Part shown: piece by piece, positions 1-9,201 of the stretch
How the letters are laid out: each line of letters starts with the position of its first letter
Numbering within the stretch: position 1 is the first letter of the stretch
Assembly (NCBI GenBank): GCA_031407985.1
Contig: JANOJB010000133.1
Span: 1-64,000, forward strand
Length of the DNA stretch: 64,000 nucleotides
Direction of reading: 5' to 3'
From: FEN-1088 sp031407985
GTDB lineage: Bacteria; Myxococcota_A; Polyangia; Fen-1088
Translations under genes and position numbers: made by a program
Notes under the pieces: model-generated
What the model saw: only the letters and a program-made list of their open reading frames with translations
Databases searched by the model: none
What the model was told of the DNA's origin: nothing

Positions 1-51
1 AAAACGTCCCTGGGGGTTGACCTTGGTCGCGAAACCGTTGGTGTTTGTCAT
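1..51 (-). CDS. Possible N-terminus of an unidentified gene cut by the left window edge
   Basis: An ATG on the minus strand at 51 opens a frame, MTNTNGFATKVNPQGRF, that stays open to the window edge (17 codons). It points away from the MoaD-like gene that ends at 131. No strong Shine-Dalgarno sequence is visible, and 17 residues are too few to assign a family. It could be a chance open frame; the sequence to the left of the window would decide. Confidence 0.35.
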   Translation of the reverse strand, partial: MTNTNGFATKVNPQGRF

Positions 52-130
52 GGTGACCAAACGTATTTGCAAGCGCGGGACCGCTTCCAAGTGAGGTGAG
101 TCACGGCGGAAACGCAGGTATCCGCGCCAC

Positions 131-430
131 CTACAATCGGCAGGTACCGCCGCAGCCGCCGCTTAGCGCTCCGACGATCTGCACGTCGGCGCCCGCGGGA
201 AGGACGGCGCCAAGGTCGTCCTGGCGATCGCCACCGACGAAGAAGATGATGTGGCGGCGCACGCGGTCTTGTTCATCGATGACCCGAAAGCGAAAACCCG
301 GAAACTGGCGGTCCAGATCGGCCAGAACCTCGGCCAAGGTCATCCCCGCCGCTTGCGCCTCGGCGCGCCCGCCGGTGTATCCGCGCAACTGCGTCGGGAC
401 GATCACGCGTACGGGCGGCTGACGCTGCAC
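131..430 (-). CDS. MoaD/ThiS-family sulfur-carrier-like protein with a C-terminal extension
   Basis: A 99-residue protein of the ubiquitin-like MoaD/ThiS size, with the family pattern TLAEVLADLDRQFPG near residues 31-45 and a C-terminal Gly-Gly (ALSGG). Classic members end exactly at Gly-Gly, which is adenylated and thiocarboxylated to deliver sulfur. Here seven residues follow (CGGTCRL), so activation at the first Gly-Gly would need trimming. The start is a GTG at 430 with a GGG-rich stretch upstream. The gene lies 13 bp downstream of the BNR-repeat gene on the same strand, so the two are probably cotranscribed. No molybdopterin or thiamine gene is nearby. The family call is fairly secure; the pathway is unknown. 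Confidence 0.75.
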   Translation of the reverse strand: MQRQPPVRVIVPTQLRGYTGGRAEAQAAGMTLAEVLADLDRQFPGFRFRVIDEQDRVRRHIIFFVGGDRQDDLGAVLPAGADVQIVGALSGGCGGTCRL

Positions 431-443
431 GCGCCCTACCCTT

Positions 444-1577
444 TCACGCCGTGTGGCCGAACGTCACGGCGAAGATGTGCGGCAGATGGCGAAACAGGCA
501 ATGGAAGCTGTCGCCTTCGTCGTCGCTGGCCCACACCTCCCCGGAGGTCGTGCCCAGATACAGGCCCACCCGATCGCCCGCGTCGGCGCACATGGACTGG
601 CGTTTGACCGTCCACCAGGCTTGTTCACGCGGGAAACCAGCGTCGCGTCGCTGCCAGCTGGCGCCCGCGTCGCGGGTGACGAACACCGCCGGTTTGCCAT
701 CGGGGGACGTGCGCGGCCAGTCACCTGTGCCGTCCATGGGGAACACCCAGGCCGTGTCGGGATTCCGGGGGTGAATGACCATCGGGAAGCCCACATCGCC
801 CACGGCGGCCGGCATGGCCTTGCCGACCCGCAGCCAGCGCGTGTCTGGGCGATCCAACCGGTAAATGCCGCAGTGGTTCTGTTGCCAGAGGCGATCGGGC
901 GCGGCGGGGTGCTGGACCACGCAGTGGGGATCGTGGCCGAACTCGTATTCGCTGCCGTCATCTTTCGGCGGAAAGAAATCGGTGGCCACGCCCAGGTTCA
1001 GCGGCTGCCAGTCGGCGCCGCGGTTGATCGTTTCGAAGACGCCTCCGGACGACATCGCCAGATACAGATGCGCCGGATCGCGCGGATCGACCAAGATCGA
1101 ATGCAGTTTGCCGCCGTCCGGGGTCTGATCTTTGTCGCTGCCGACCCACCTGTGTTGATCGGCGTGATCGTTGAAACCCGCCACCGGGGCCCAGGTAACG
1201 CCGCCGTCATCGCTGCGAAACAAGCCCTTCGGCGACGTGCCCGCGTACCACACGCCGGGCTCGCTGGCGTGACCGGGGGTCAGCCAAAACACATGGTCGA
1301 CGGCGCGCCCGCGGGGCTCGCCCTTCACGAACTGCGGTGGAGTTTCGGCCTCCTTCCACGTCGTACCACCGTCGTCGCTGCGAAAAACCGTCGGCCCCAG
1401 GTGCCACTGGCGCGAGGCGCACAGCAGCGTCTTGCCGTCCCGCGGGTCCAGTACGACGTGGTGACACTGCTGGCCGAGGAAGGTCGGTCCCTTCAGCGAC
1501 CATGTGCGGCGGTCGGTCGCCGCGGCGGTGGCAATCCAGACACCCTTCCGGGTGGCGATGTACACGTTCATCGACAT
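444..1577 (-). CDS. BNR/Asp-box repeat protein (sialidase-like beta-propeller)
   Basis: A 377-residue protein with several Asp-box motifs of the form SxDxGxTW: SDDGGTTW, SDDGGVTW, TRDAGASW and SDDEGDSF. These mark the turns of a sialidase/WD40-type beta-propeller, as in exo-alpha-sialidase-like and photosystem-stability-like proteins. No signal peptide is seen, so a cytoplasmic location is likely. The ATG at 1577 was chosen because GGAGG lies five bases upstream; an upstream start at 1607 would add ten unremarkable residues. The sialidase Arg triad cannot be confirmed, so enzymatic activity is not claimed. It forms a two-gene unit with the MoaD-like gene downstream, a pairing I recall from other genomes without a known function. 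Confidence 0.8.
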   Translation of the reverse strand: MSMNVYIATRKGVWIATAAATDRRTWSLKGPTFLGQQCHHVVLDPRDGKTLLCASRQWHLGPTVFRSDDGGTTWKEAETPPQFVKGEPRGRAVDHVFWLTPGHASEPGVWYAGTSPKGLFRSDDGGVTWAPVAGFNDHADQHRWVGSDKDQTPDGGKLHSILVDPRDPAHLYLAMSSGGVFETINRGADWQPLNLGVATDFFPPKDDGSEYEFGHDPHCVVQHPAAPDRLWQQNHCGIYRLDRPDTRWLRVGKAMPAAVGDVGFPMVIHPRNPDTAWVFPMDGTGDWPRTSPDGKPAVFVTRDAGASWQRRDAGFPREQAWWTVKRQSMCADAGDRVGLYLGTTSGEVWASDDEGDSFHCLFRHLPHIFAVTFGHTA

Positions 1578-1679
1578 GCGGTCCTCCGAGGCGGCGGACG
1601 CTAGCATATCCCTCCCGATACCTTGCCAAAGGTCTAGCGCTAGGGGATACCGAACACAGGCAAAAGGAACGGCGACCTG

Positions 1680-4600
1680 ATGACCGAGTTGGACCGAATT
1701 CGCGGCTTTCTGGACGTCATCAGGCGGCGCTTCCTGCTGCGTACGGTCCTGCGCCGGGGGGCGTTCGCGGCCGCGGCGCTTTTGCTGGTCGTGCTGGGAA
1801 TGTCGCTCGCGGCAGCGGCCGTGGGACCCGCCGGATTCTGGCGGCCGCTGACGATATTCGCGGCCGGAACTTGCGTACTGGGCGGCTTGTTCGTCGGGCT
1901 ATGGCGCCCATTCCGATCGCTGCGCGGTGATCCGGCAGCCGCGCGCATGGTTGCACGTTTGGCCTCATCCGGTACTTCCGGTACTTCCGGTACTTCGCTG
2001 GGAGGGGACATTGTCTCGGCCGTGCAACTTGAAGATCCGGGCGCCACCGCCGCAAACGCGATATCGATGGCGGCCGAATTGACATCGGCTATTTCGCCAG
2101 CGCTGGTTCGGGCCTTTCACGGACGCGTCGCCGCATCGCTGGCGGCCCTTGACCCCAAACAACTGATTCCGTTGAGCCCGGCGGCCCGCGGCGGTTTCGC
2201 GGTCCTGGCGGCGGCAGCGCTACTGGCTGCTGGTGCGCGCCTGTATCCCGACCGAATCGGTCGCGGGCTATCGACGCTGCTTCACCGGCCCAGCCGTTTC
2301 GAGGGTGCCGCGGTGTCGGCCATCCCCATCGTCGGTGATGTTCGGATCACGTACGAATACCCGCCCTACACCGGCCTTCCGTCGCGGACCATCGAAGGAT
2401 CGACTGGTGACATCGTCGCGGTGAAGGGCACCCGCGTGAAGATCGAAACGTCGCCGCTGCGAAAATCGCGGCAGGCTCTGCTGCTGCTGGGCGAGGCCGG
2501 CGAGATCGGCGAGATTCCAGCGCGCCTGCAGAAAGGAAAGATCACCGCCCTTCTGACGTTGATGGAGAGCGGCACCTATCGTTTCTGGTTGCAGCCGCTG
2601 CTCGGCCGCGCGGTGCGCGAACAGCGGGGCCACCGCATGGAGGCCGAGGCCGATCGTCCGCCGCGGGTCGAAATTCATGGCCCCGCCGATCGCCTGGAAC
2701 TGCCCACGCCCCGCCCTATCGAGGTCGGCTTCGCGGCCGACGACGACTTTGGCCTGGCGATGGTCGAACTGGTGTTCCGGGTCGACGACGCCCCCGAACA
2801 ACGCCAGTTGCTGAAGGACGCGCGCGGCGCCCGCCTGGCGCAGGGCCGCACGTTGTGGGATCCGGCGCGGCTGGGTCTGTCCGCCGGATCACGTATCGCC
2901 TATCGCGTCGAGGCACGCGACCGCGACGAGATCTCGGGCGCCAAGACCGGTACGTCGCGAACGCTGTACGTGGTGATCGCCCGGCCCGAGGAAGGCATCG
3001 ACAGCCGCCTGGGACGCCAGCGCGAGGTGATGGAGCATTTGACCGGCGATCTGGCCAATCGCCTGGAGATGCCGGCCCGCGCCGCGCCGCCGGGCGGTAC
3101 GGGAGCACGCCGCGTCACCGCGGTGCCGGCCGAGGCCGGAGCGTTCGCCGATGCCGAAACGCGCCTGACGAACTACGCAACCATTCACGAGGCCGAGGAA
3201 GCGCATCTGGCCCTGCTGGGCAGGTTGCTGGACGACGATCGCCGGGAGGGGGCGCTAGGAAAAGGACTGCGCGCGGCCCTTATCGGCATGGCCGACCGGC
3301 TGGGCAGATTGCTGCGCGAGGAGAAAGACGCGCTGGGGATGACGCGCGAGGGGGCCGCGCGGGCGCGGGCCGTGACCGCGTCGTTGTCCAAACTGGACGC
3401 GCAGCGCGAGCGGCACGTCACCGAACTGGAGAAGGACGTTCTGCAACTGGACGATCTGATCGGGCGGCAGCGCCTGGAAGATCTGGCGGCGGTGGGTCGC
3501 GAACTGACCGACGCCCACCTGCGTTTGAAGGATTTGATGGAGCGTTACGCGGCCACGAAGGACGAGTCGTTGCGCCGGCAACTGGAGCGGGAGGTGCGCG
3601 AGCTACGCGCGCGCATCGGCGATCTGGCGCAAAAAATCGCGAATCTGAAGACCCGCAACGAGGTTCCCGACGAATGGCGCAACCTGCCCGACACCAAGGA
3701 ACTGGCCGACCGGGTCCGGAAGCTGGACGATCTGTTGGCGGCCGGGGATCCCGCGGCGATGTCGCGCGCGCTGGATCAACTGGGAAAGGACCTGCGCAGC
3801 CTGCGCCAGATGCTGGACGAAAACGCCGAGGGATTCGGCGCGGAAAGGTTTCCGCAGGAAAACCGGGTCATCTCCGATCTGATGAAGAAAATTGGCGATC
3901 TGGAGGGCGACGAACGATCGCTTGCCGGCGAAACGTCCGCCCTGTCGGAGAAGCAAGAGGCCGAGACGGAAAAGCGACTGCGCGGTCAGTTGAGCGAATG
4001 GACGCAGAAGGAAAACGAAAAGGTGGAGCGCCTGCGCCAGAAGCTTGGCCAGATCAAGACAGGGGATCCCGAAAGCGCGCTGGCAGAGGATGTTGCGCGG
4101 GCGCGCGAGAACACGCGGCAGCTCAAGCGTTTGTTCGCCGAGCGGGATCTGGCCGAGGCGAAGGACGAAGCGGATCGGGCCGCCGCCAGCCTGGATAGCG
4201 CGACCGAACACCTGGACGAAGGTGGTGCGCCAAGACGGAAGCAAGCGCAGGCGCGCGACATTTCCCAGGATCTGGGCGAAGCGCGCGCGTTGGCGCAGGA
4301 GATCGCCGACGACATCCAGCAACTGCTGCCCAAGGCGGAGGAGATGTTGTCGCCCCAGGAGCGCGAACGCGCGCGCGCCCAGGCCGAACGCCAGGGCGCG
4401 ATCGGCGAACGAACCGAGGAGACGGCGCGCGAGGCCGCGCGACGCGTGGGGAAGATGCCGGGTCTTGAAAAGACCCAGGACGAACTGCGCGACGCCGCCG
4501 AACAGATGCGGCAAGCGGCGGGGCACCTGCGCAGAAGCGAGGCCAAGCAGGCGGGCGGTGCCCAACGAAACGCGGCCGAACGCCTGGCCAAGTTGCGGGA

Positions 4601-4784
4601 CACGATGCAAGAACGATCGATGGGCGGCAGCAAGAATCAACGCGATCCCGTGCGGATTCCCGGCGCCGACGAATCGAGCGCGCCCCGCGCCTGGCGGCAA
4701 GAGCTCATGGAGGCGATGAAGGAAAAGGCACCCGAGCACTTCCGCGACGACGTCCGCCGTTATTACGAGGAACTGGTGAGATGA
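1680..4784 (+). CDS. DUF4175-type membrane protein with a long coiled-coil region
   Basis: A 1034-residue protein. Two hydrophobic segments lie near residues 27-49 and 57-75 and a third near 165-182, followed by a mostly extracytoplasmic region. From about residue 440 to the end it is very rich in Glu, Arg, Leu and Ala with heptad-like spacing, predicting a long coiled coil. This layout matches DUF4175 (TIGR02302-like) proteins, which often sit in clusters with MoxR ATPases, DUF58 and BatA/VWA proteins; such genes occur at 23.8-30.4 kb here. A GTSGTSGTS tract at residues 98-106 is encoded by a 9-bp triplicate. The stop overlaps the next start by 4 bp, implying translational coupling. Biochemical function is unknown. 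Confidence 0.75.
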   Translation: MTELDRIRGFLDVIRRRFLLRTVLRRGAFAAAALLLVVLGMSLAAAAVGPAGFWRPLTIFAAGTCVLGGLFVGLWRPFRSLRGDPAAARMVARLASSGTSGTSGTSLGGDIVSAVQLEDPGATAANAISMAAELTSAISPALVRAFHGRVAASLAALDPKQLIPLSPAARGGFAVLAAAALLAAGARLYPDRIGRGLSTLLHRPSRFEGAAVSAIPIVGDVRITYEYPPYTGLPSRTIEGSTGDIVAVKGTRVKIETSPLRKSRQALLLLGEAGEIGEIPARLQKGKITALLTLMESGTYRFWLQPLLGRAVREQRGHRMEAEADRPPRVEIHGPADRLELPTPRPIEVGFAADDDFGLAMVELVFRVDDAPEQRQLLKDARGARLAQGRTLWDPARLGLSAGSRIAYRVEARDRDEISGAKTGTSRTLYVVIARPEEGIDSRLGRQREVMEHLTGDLANRLEMPARAAPPGGTGARRVTAVPAEAGAFADAETRLTNYATIHEAEEAHLALLGRLLDDDRREGALGKGLRAALIGMADRLGRLLREEKDALGMTREGAARARAVTASLSKLDAQRERHVTELEKDVLQLDDLIGRQRLEDLAAVGRELTDAHLRLKDLMERYAATKDESLRRQLEREVRELRARIGDLAQKIANLKTRNEVPDEWRNLPDTKELADRVRKLDDLLAAGDPAAMSRALDQLGKDLRSLRQMLDENAEGFGAERFPQENRVISDLMKKIGDLEGDERSLAGETSALSEKQEAETEKRLRGQLSEWTQKENEKVERLRQKLGQIKTGDPESALAEDVARARENTRQLKRLFAERDLAEAKDEADRAAASLDSATEHLDEGGAPRRKQAQARDISQDLGEARALAQEIADDIQQLLPKAEEMLSPQERERARAQAERQGAIGERTEETAREAARRVGKMPGLEKTQDELRDAAEQMRQAAGHLRRSEAKQAGGAQRNAAERLAKLRDTMQERSMGGSKNQRDPVRIPGADESSAPRAWRQELMEAMKEKAPEHFRDDVRRYYEELVR
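1971..1997 (+). repeat. Three near-perfect tandem copies of a 9-bp unit inside the DUF4175 gene
   Basis: The unit GGTACTTCC occurs at 1971, 1980 and 1989 (the last copy ends in G rather than C). It encodes Gly-Thr-Ser three times in the loop after the second membrane segment. Being a multiple of three it can gain or lose copies without shifting the frame. Confidence 0.85.
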
Positions 4785-6526
4785 TGTTTGGCCGATTCGT
4801 GGCGGCGATTGGTTTGGCGATGATGCTGGCTTCGAGCACCGCACGCGGGCAAGCGATGTCCACGGCACCGGCTACCACCACGGCGCCGACACAGGCGGCG
4901 GCACCTGGGCCGGCAGCGGCAACAGCACCCGCGTCGGCGGGTACGATTCGTTCCACACAACTGGGCAAGGCCGCCGAGCGTGGATTCGACGACTGGCGAT
5001 TCTTCGAAGGTCGGGCACGTCTAGCCGAGTTGGCGGCCCAGGCCCCGGGCTCCGCTGAGGTGGCCTATCTGGAAGGCTACGCTCTGTTTCTGGAGGGCGA
5101 CTACGGTGGCGCGGTGACCAAGCTGGGCGCTGCCGCGCACGGTGCCCCGGGCGACGTGAACGTGAAGGAACTGCTGGCCTTGGCCACGGCGGCGGGCGAC
5201 GCGATCAAAGATCACAAAGAAGCCCGTTCGACCCACTTCGTGATCCGTTACCCCGCCGAGGACGCCGTTCTGGTTCCCTACGCCCTGGAGGCCCTGGAAT
5301 CGGCGTACATCGCGCTGTCGTCCGATCTGGGATTCGCGGCCGAGATGCCCGTGCGCGTTGACTTCTATCGAAGTCCGTCCGACCTGGCCGAGGTGTCATC
5401 GCTGTCGGTGGCCGAGGTCGCGCGCACCGGTACGATCGCGCTGTGCAAGTGGGCCAGGCTGATGGTGACGACGCCACGCGCGCTGTCGTTCGGCTATCCG
5501 TGGCTGGACAGCATCAGCCACGAGCTGGTGCACTACGCGGTGTCTACGCTGACCCGGGATCGAGCGCCGGTCTGGCTTCAGGAGGGCCTGGCCAAGTTCC
5601 TGGAGACGCGCTGGCGCGAACCCGCCGGGGGCCGACTGCCTCCGTCGATGGAGCACCTACTGGGCAAGGCGTTGCGCGGTGGCAAGCTGATTGGCTTCGA
5701 TGCCATGCACCCCTCGATGGCGAAATTGCCATCGGCCGAGGACGCATCCCTGGCGTTCGCGGAGGTCGCGACAGCGATCGGATATCTGCACGCGCACGGC
5801 GGCATGGCTGCCGTGCGCGCCGCGATCACGGCGGTCGCGGACGGCACCGACGCGCGCGTGGCGGTGGCGGCGGCAGCGGGCGGCAGCTGGGCGGATTTCG
5901 AACGCGGTTGGAAAGCCCACATGGCATCTCTGAAGCTGAGGTCGTATCCGGGCTTCGATCTCCCGACAACACACATCCGCAAGGCGGCGGCCATTGCGTC
6001 GCGCCGCAAACCGAACGAAGACGAGGCACTGACGACGACGTCGATGAAAGCCACCGGGCCGCTGCGGTTTCTGCGGCTGGGCAACATGATGCTGAAGCGC
6101 AACCGTCCGCGCGCCGCCGTGCTGGAATACGAAAAGGGGGCGCAGGCGGCGACCGCCGCGTCGACCCGCGTCGGCGCTGTCCGCGGTCCTGAGACGGCGG
6201 CGGCCGAGTGGCTGTTCCCGGTCAAACTGGGACGAACGTATCTGGCCCTGGGCGAGCCGGACCGCGCCCTGAAGGCGCTGGCGGGCGTGCAGGCCAACTA
6301 TCCGGAACTGCCGTGGCCCCATCTGATCGCGGGACAGGCACTGCTGGCGAAGGGCGACGCGCCCGGCGCGATTGCGGCCATGCGATTGTCGCTGGCGACG
6401 AACCCCTTTGATCCCGCCGTTCACTGCACGCTGGCGGAGGCCTACGGGAAGCTGCCGCCGGCCGAACGGCCGCCCCAGGAACGAATCGCGCGCGAGCAAG
6501 AATTCTGCCGCGCCCTGGCGGAGTAA
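4781..6526 (+). CDS. Secreted HExxH metallopeptidase (peptidase MA-like) with TPR-like C-terminus
   Basis: A 581-residue protein. The N-terminus has a signal peptide (MMFGRFVAAIGLAMMLASS, probable cleavage after ARGQA) and then an Ala/Thr/Pro-rich stretch to about residue 50. Residues 247-251 are HELVH, a zinc-binding HExxH motif, followed by WLQEGLAKF, whose Glu fits the third ligand of gluzincin peptidases of the MA type. TPR-like helices are visible before the catalytic domain (about 60-140) and at the C-terminus (about 430-560). The start overlaps the DUF4175 stop by 4 bp. The pairing suggests a periplasmic or outer-envelope role. The substrate is unknown. Confidence 0.8.
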   Translation: MMFGRFVAAIGLAMMLASSTARGQAMSTAPATTTAPTQAAAPGPAAATAPASAGTIRSTQLGKAAERGFDDWRFFEGRARLAELAAQAPGSAEVAYLEGYALFLEGDYGGAVTKLGAAAHGAPGDVNVKELLALATAAGDAIKDHKEARSTHFVIRYPAEDAVLVPYALEALESAYIALSSDLGFAAEMPVRVDFYRSPSDLAEVSSLSVAEVARTGTIALCKWARLMVTTPRALSFGYPWLDSISHELVHYAVSTLTRDRAPVWLQEGLAKFLETRWREPAGGRLPPSMEHLLGKALRGGKLIGFDAMHPSMAKLPSAEDASLAFAEVATAIGYLHAHGGMAAVRAAITAVADGTDARVAVAAAAGGSWADFERGWKAHMASLKLRSYPGFDLPTTHIRKAAAIASRRKPNEDEALTTTSMKATGPLRFLRLGNMMLKRNRPRAAVLEYEKGAQAATAASTRVGAVRGPETAAAEWLFPVKLGRTYLALGEPDRALKALAGVQANYPELPWPHLIAGQALLAKGDAPGAIAAMRLSLATNPFDPAVHCTLAEAYGKLPPAERPPQERIAREQEFCRALAE

Positions 6527-6571
6527 CGCCGACGACGTACCCGCGGCGGAGCAACGCCGGCGACTTGGCGA

Positions 6572-7225
6572 TCACGGACGGGGAACGCAGCGGGCCGCGC
6601 TTGGATCACACAAGGGCGTCGAAGCACCGCAATCGCCAGATGCCAGGCACTCGACGCAACGGCCCGTGATCACATCGCAGCGCGGGTTGGTACCGCCGCA
6701 ATTCGCGTCCGACAGGCAAGACACGCAGGTTCCCGCCGGTTGGTTGCAGATCGGACCGGGAGCGGCAGCCGAGGCACAGGCGTTGTTTCCCCTATCGCAC
6801 AGCACGCAGAAGCCGACTGCGTCTTCGCAGTGGGGCGTGGCGGCTGGGCAGATGATGGCCTCGTCGTCGCTCGATTCACACGGCGTTACGCAGCGACTGG
6901 CACGACACGCCCGTCCCGCGCCGCAGTCCGAATCGACGCCGCACTCGACACATCGGTGCAGCGCCATGTCGCACCGACCAAGTCCGGTACCAAGCAATTC
7001 GCAGTGGGCGTCCGTCATGCACGTCACGCAGGCGCGCGCGGCGACGTCACAATAAAGATTGGGCAGCCCACATTCGTAGCTCTCGTCGCAACCATCTTCG
7101 TCGAACAGGATCCGGCCGTTGCAGGACAAGGCAATGACCGCCAGCCAAAGCGCAGCCACCGCCCCGATCGATGCACGCAACCTAGGCCACGTGGCCACGC
7201 ATCCCACCACGCCCATCACGCCCAT
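6572..7225 (-). CDS. Cys-rich repeat lipoprotein
   Basis: A 217-residue protein starting at an ATG that overlaps the upstream FecR-type gene as TGATG. The N-terminus is a lipoprotein signal with lipobox IALSC, placing the lipidated Cys at 35. The mature part holds about five repeats of a Cys-rich unit of the type CVxCxxDxxC...RCDxxxxRCVEC, common in secreted myxobacterial proteins and thought to be disulfide-bonded. It is the last gene of a four-gene operon (outer-membrane protein, sigma factor, FecR, this protein). An exposed or periplasmic sensor or structural role is possible but not shown. A longer upstream start at 7699 would run antiparallel-free through the FecR gene in another frame and is rejected. 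Confidence 0.75.
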   Translation of the reverse strand: MGVMGVVGCVATWPRLRASIGAVAALWLAVIALSCNGRILFDEDGCDESYECGLPNLYCDVAARACVTCMTDAHCELLGTGLGRCDMALHRCVECGVDSDCGAGRACRASRCVTPCESSDDEAIICPAATPHCEDAVGFCVLCDRGNNACASAAAPGPICNQPAGTCVSCLSDANCGGTNPRCDVITGRCVECLASGDCGASTPLCDPSAARCVPRP

Positions 7226-8481
7226 CACGGTGCCGGCGATCGCGGTGCCGATCCGGCAACCCGGCGGGCCTCGGCATGCGCGAAGCCGGCCGGAAACCGT
7301 TCCAGGTATTCGAAAGCCGCCCGGTTTGCCCCGGCCGCGTCGACTGTCACCAGCAGGGTCATCCGTTGAGCCATCGCGCCCTCGGTCAGCGGACCGTCGG
7401 GATAGGTCTCGACAAGCCGAGAAAACACGCGAATGGCATCCGAGAATCGTTTCTGTTGTTTGGCGCGAATCGCGGCGGCAAACAGATCGTTTTGGACCGT
7501 CAAAGCCGACGTGCCCGCCGACGCGGACCGGCCGGCGGCCACGAACGCCTTCCTGCCAGCGACGGCTCCGACCACGGCGGGGGCCGACGACACCGAACGC
7601 CGTGCATGATCTGCCCGCATCACGACACCGGAAAAAGTTCGAGGCGCTACGGCTTGCGCCGCGGAAATCCCGGCGGGCGTGGGACAACCTTCCGGCCACT
7701 CAGCGCCGGCCGGGACAGACGTCTCGGCACCACCGACACGGACGCTGACCACACCCTCGAAGACCGACACGCGGGTTCGCACGCCATTGCCGCAGGTCGG
7801 ATCGCCGGGAACCGTGGCGACTCGAAAAACAGTTCCATGCACCTCGACCTCGGCGTCGTCGGTGGTGATCAGGAAACGCTCCAACGGCCGAAGCTTGGCC
7901 ACCTGGACGCGAACCGCTCCCCCGCGCAGCGCGAACCGTTGCGCGGAACTCTGCTCGAGCACGGTCAATCTGCCGCCCTTCTCCAACGTCAACGTCGTCC
8001 CCTCGGTCGTCCCGATTCGGACTTCGCCGGCGACGGGAGCAACCAGATCGGTCCCGGAGACCAAAGTCATCCCCCGCGCCAATCGCTGCCGCCCCGCGCC
8101 CGCGGCCAGAACGACCGCCCCGTCCGAGACGCGATCCCCGTCAGGGTTTCCGCTCTCAAGCACGGTCATGCTCCGACCCGCGCGCGTACCGAGGACCAAG
8201 CGACCTTCTCCTTCCGACGGAAATGGTGGCGCGGGTACCAGCGACACGCGACCAGACAACACCCACCCGGCAATCAACACGACCGCCCCCGCGGCCGCCA
8301 GAACACCTGCCCGGTGGAGTTGCGGGCGCCAGGCACTACGCCGCGACCGGCGCGCCAGTGCCTGATGGACGGCCCCCACCAAGGCTTGTCGATCTGCCGG
8401 CTCACGCGCAGGCGCATCCGACCGGAATCGAACCAACAGCGCCCGAATCGCCCCCGCGCACAGTCCCGCGTAACGGTTCAC
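7225..8481 (-). CDS. FecR-domain membrane protein with TPR-like C-terminus
   Basis: A 418-residue protein. A short cytoplasmic N-terminus is followed by one membrane segment near residues 58-78 and a periplasmic FecR domain near 130-220, recognised from AGEVRIGTTEG, ALRGGAVRVQV and TTDDAEVEVHGTVFRV. The C-terminal 110 residues (RAKQQKRFSDAIRVFSRLVE and following) look like one or two TPR helices. FecR proteins commonly act as anti-sigma or sensor partners of ECF sigma factors, and here the start overlaps the sigma stop by 4 bp (ATGA). Ligand and direction of control are unknown. No TonB receptor gene is adjacent, so iron-siderophore signalling of the classic Fec type is not supported. Confidence 0.8.
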   Translation of the reverse strand: MNRYAGLCAGAIRALLVRFRSDAPAREPADRQALVGAVHQALARRSRRSAWRPQLHRAGVLAAAGAVVLIAGWVLSGRVSLVPAPPFPSEGEGRLVLGTRAGRSMTVLESGNPDGDRVSDGAVVLAAGAGRQRLARGMTLVSGTDLVAPVAGEVRIGTTEGTTLTLEKGGRLTVLEQSSAQRFALRGGAVRVQVAKLRPLERFLITTDDAEVEVHGTVFRVATVPGDPTCGNGVRTRVSVFEGVVSVRVGGAETSVPAGAEWPEGCPTPAGISAAQAVAPRTFSGVVMRADHARRSVSSAPAVVGAVAGRKAFVAAGRSASAGTSALTVQNDLFAAAIRAKQQKRFSDAIRVFSRLVETYPDGPLTEGAMAQRMTLLVTVDAAGANRAAFEYLERFPAGFAHAEARRVAGSAPRSPAP

Positions 8482-9146
8482 TCGTCCACCCCTTCGTCAA
8501 AAAGATCGATCAGCTCGGGATCCACGGCGATGCGTTCGTGCAACTCTCGCCGGCCGCGCGACAGCCGGCTTTGCACCGCCGCGACAGTGTCTCCGGTCAT
8601 TTCGGCGATCTCTTGCAGGTCATATCCCATCACGTCGTGCAGCAGGAACGCCCACACCCGGGACACATTCATCAGGTCAAGGTGTCGGGCGATTCGCACC
8701 AGGAGCTCGCGCGACAACGAGGCCCGTTCGATCTGAACCGGGGCCGCGTGGGTATCGTCGGCCAGCAATTCGGAGAACAGTCGGCGTTCGATGTTGCGGC
8801 GACGAAGGTGTTTGAACACCACGTGCGCAGTCACGGTTTGCGCCCAGCGATCCAACGAACATTCACCGCGGTAGCGGCCAATCGTGTTCACGATTTCGAT
8901 TAGCGAGATCTGTCCCAGATCTTCGCGGTCACAATCGAACCCACCCAGCAATCGCCTGATCGTGCGCTCCACCTGGGGCCACAAGCGATCGCAAAGGTCG
9001 GAAGCCACATCGGTTCGGCCGGCATGAATCGCGGCCAGCAACGCTGCATCGTCCAGCCGGGAACGCCGGACTTCGCCCTGGGGAGCCCCCGCCCGCGGAA
9101 CCAGCCGCAACGCGCCAAAAGACCGGCCGCCAACCTCCGAAGCCAT
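8478..9146 (-). CDS. ECF-type RNA polymerase sigma factor
   Basis: A 222-residue protein with sigma-70 region 2 (about 60-125: LCDRLWPQVERTIRRLL, DCDREDLGQISLIEI, CSLDRWAQTVTAHVV) and region 4 (about 155-205: LHDVMGYDLQEIAEMTGDTV, AAVQSRLSRGRREL). It should direct RNA polymerase to a small regulon, probably including its own operon. The ATG at 9146 was chosen because the upstream extension would overlap the preceding gene and is not sigma-like; its G-rich upstream run sits very close to the ATG, so the start is not certain. It overlaps the FecR-type gene by 4 bp, the usual arrangement for a sigma with its membrane regulator. Confidence 0.85.
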   Translation of the reverse strand: MASEVGGRSFGALRLVPRAGAPQGEVRRSRLDDAALLAAIHAGRTDVASDLCDRLWPQVERTIRRLLGGFDCDREDLGQISLIEIVNTIGRYRGECSLDRWAQTVTAHVVFKHLRRRNIERRLFSELLADDTHAAPVQIERASLSRELLVRIARHLDLMNVSRVWAFLLHDVMGYDLQEIAEMTGDTVAAVQSRLSRGRRELHERIAVDPELIDLFDEGVDE

Positions 9147-9201
9147 CCCCCCAACAGTACCTCGGCAGCGTCGCGAACAGGCAGGCTCCGGAAAGAGCCT
9201 T

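Noticed and set aside
453..1604. Long plus-strand open frame across the BNR gene
   Set aside because: It is the complement of a strongly conserved BNR protein and shows no family features.
3603..4868. Minus-strand open frame of 421 residues across the DUF4175 gene
   Set aside because: Antisense to a coiled-coil coding region; composition only.
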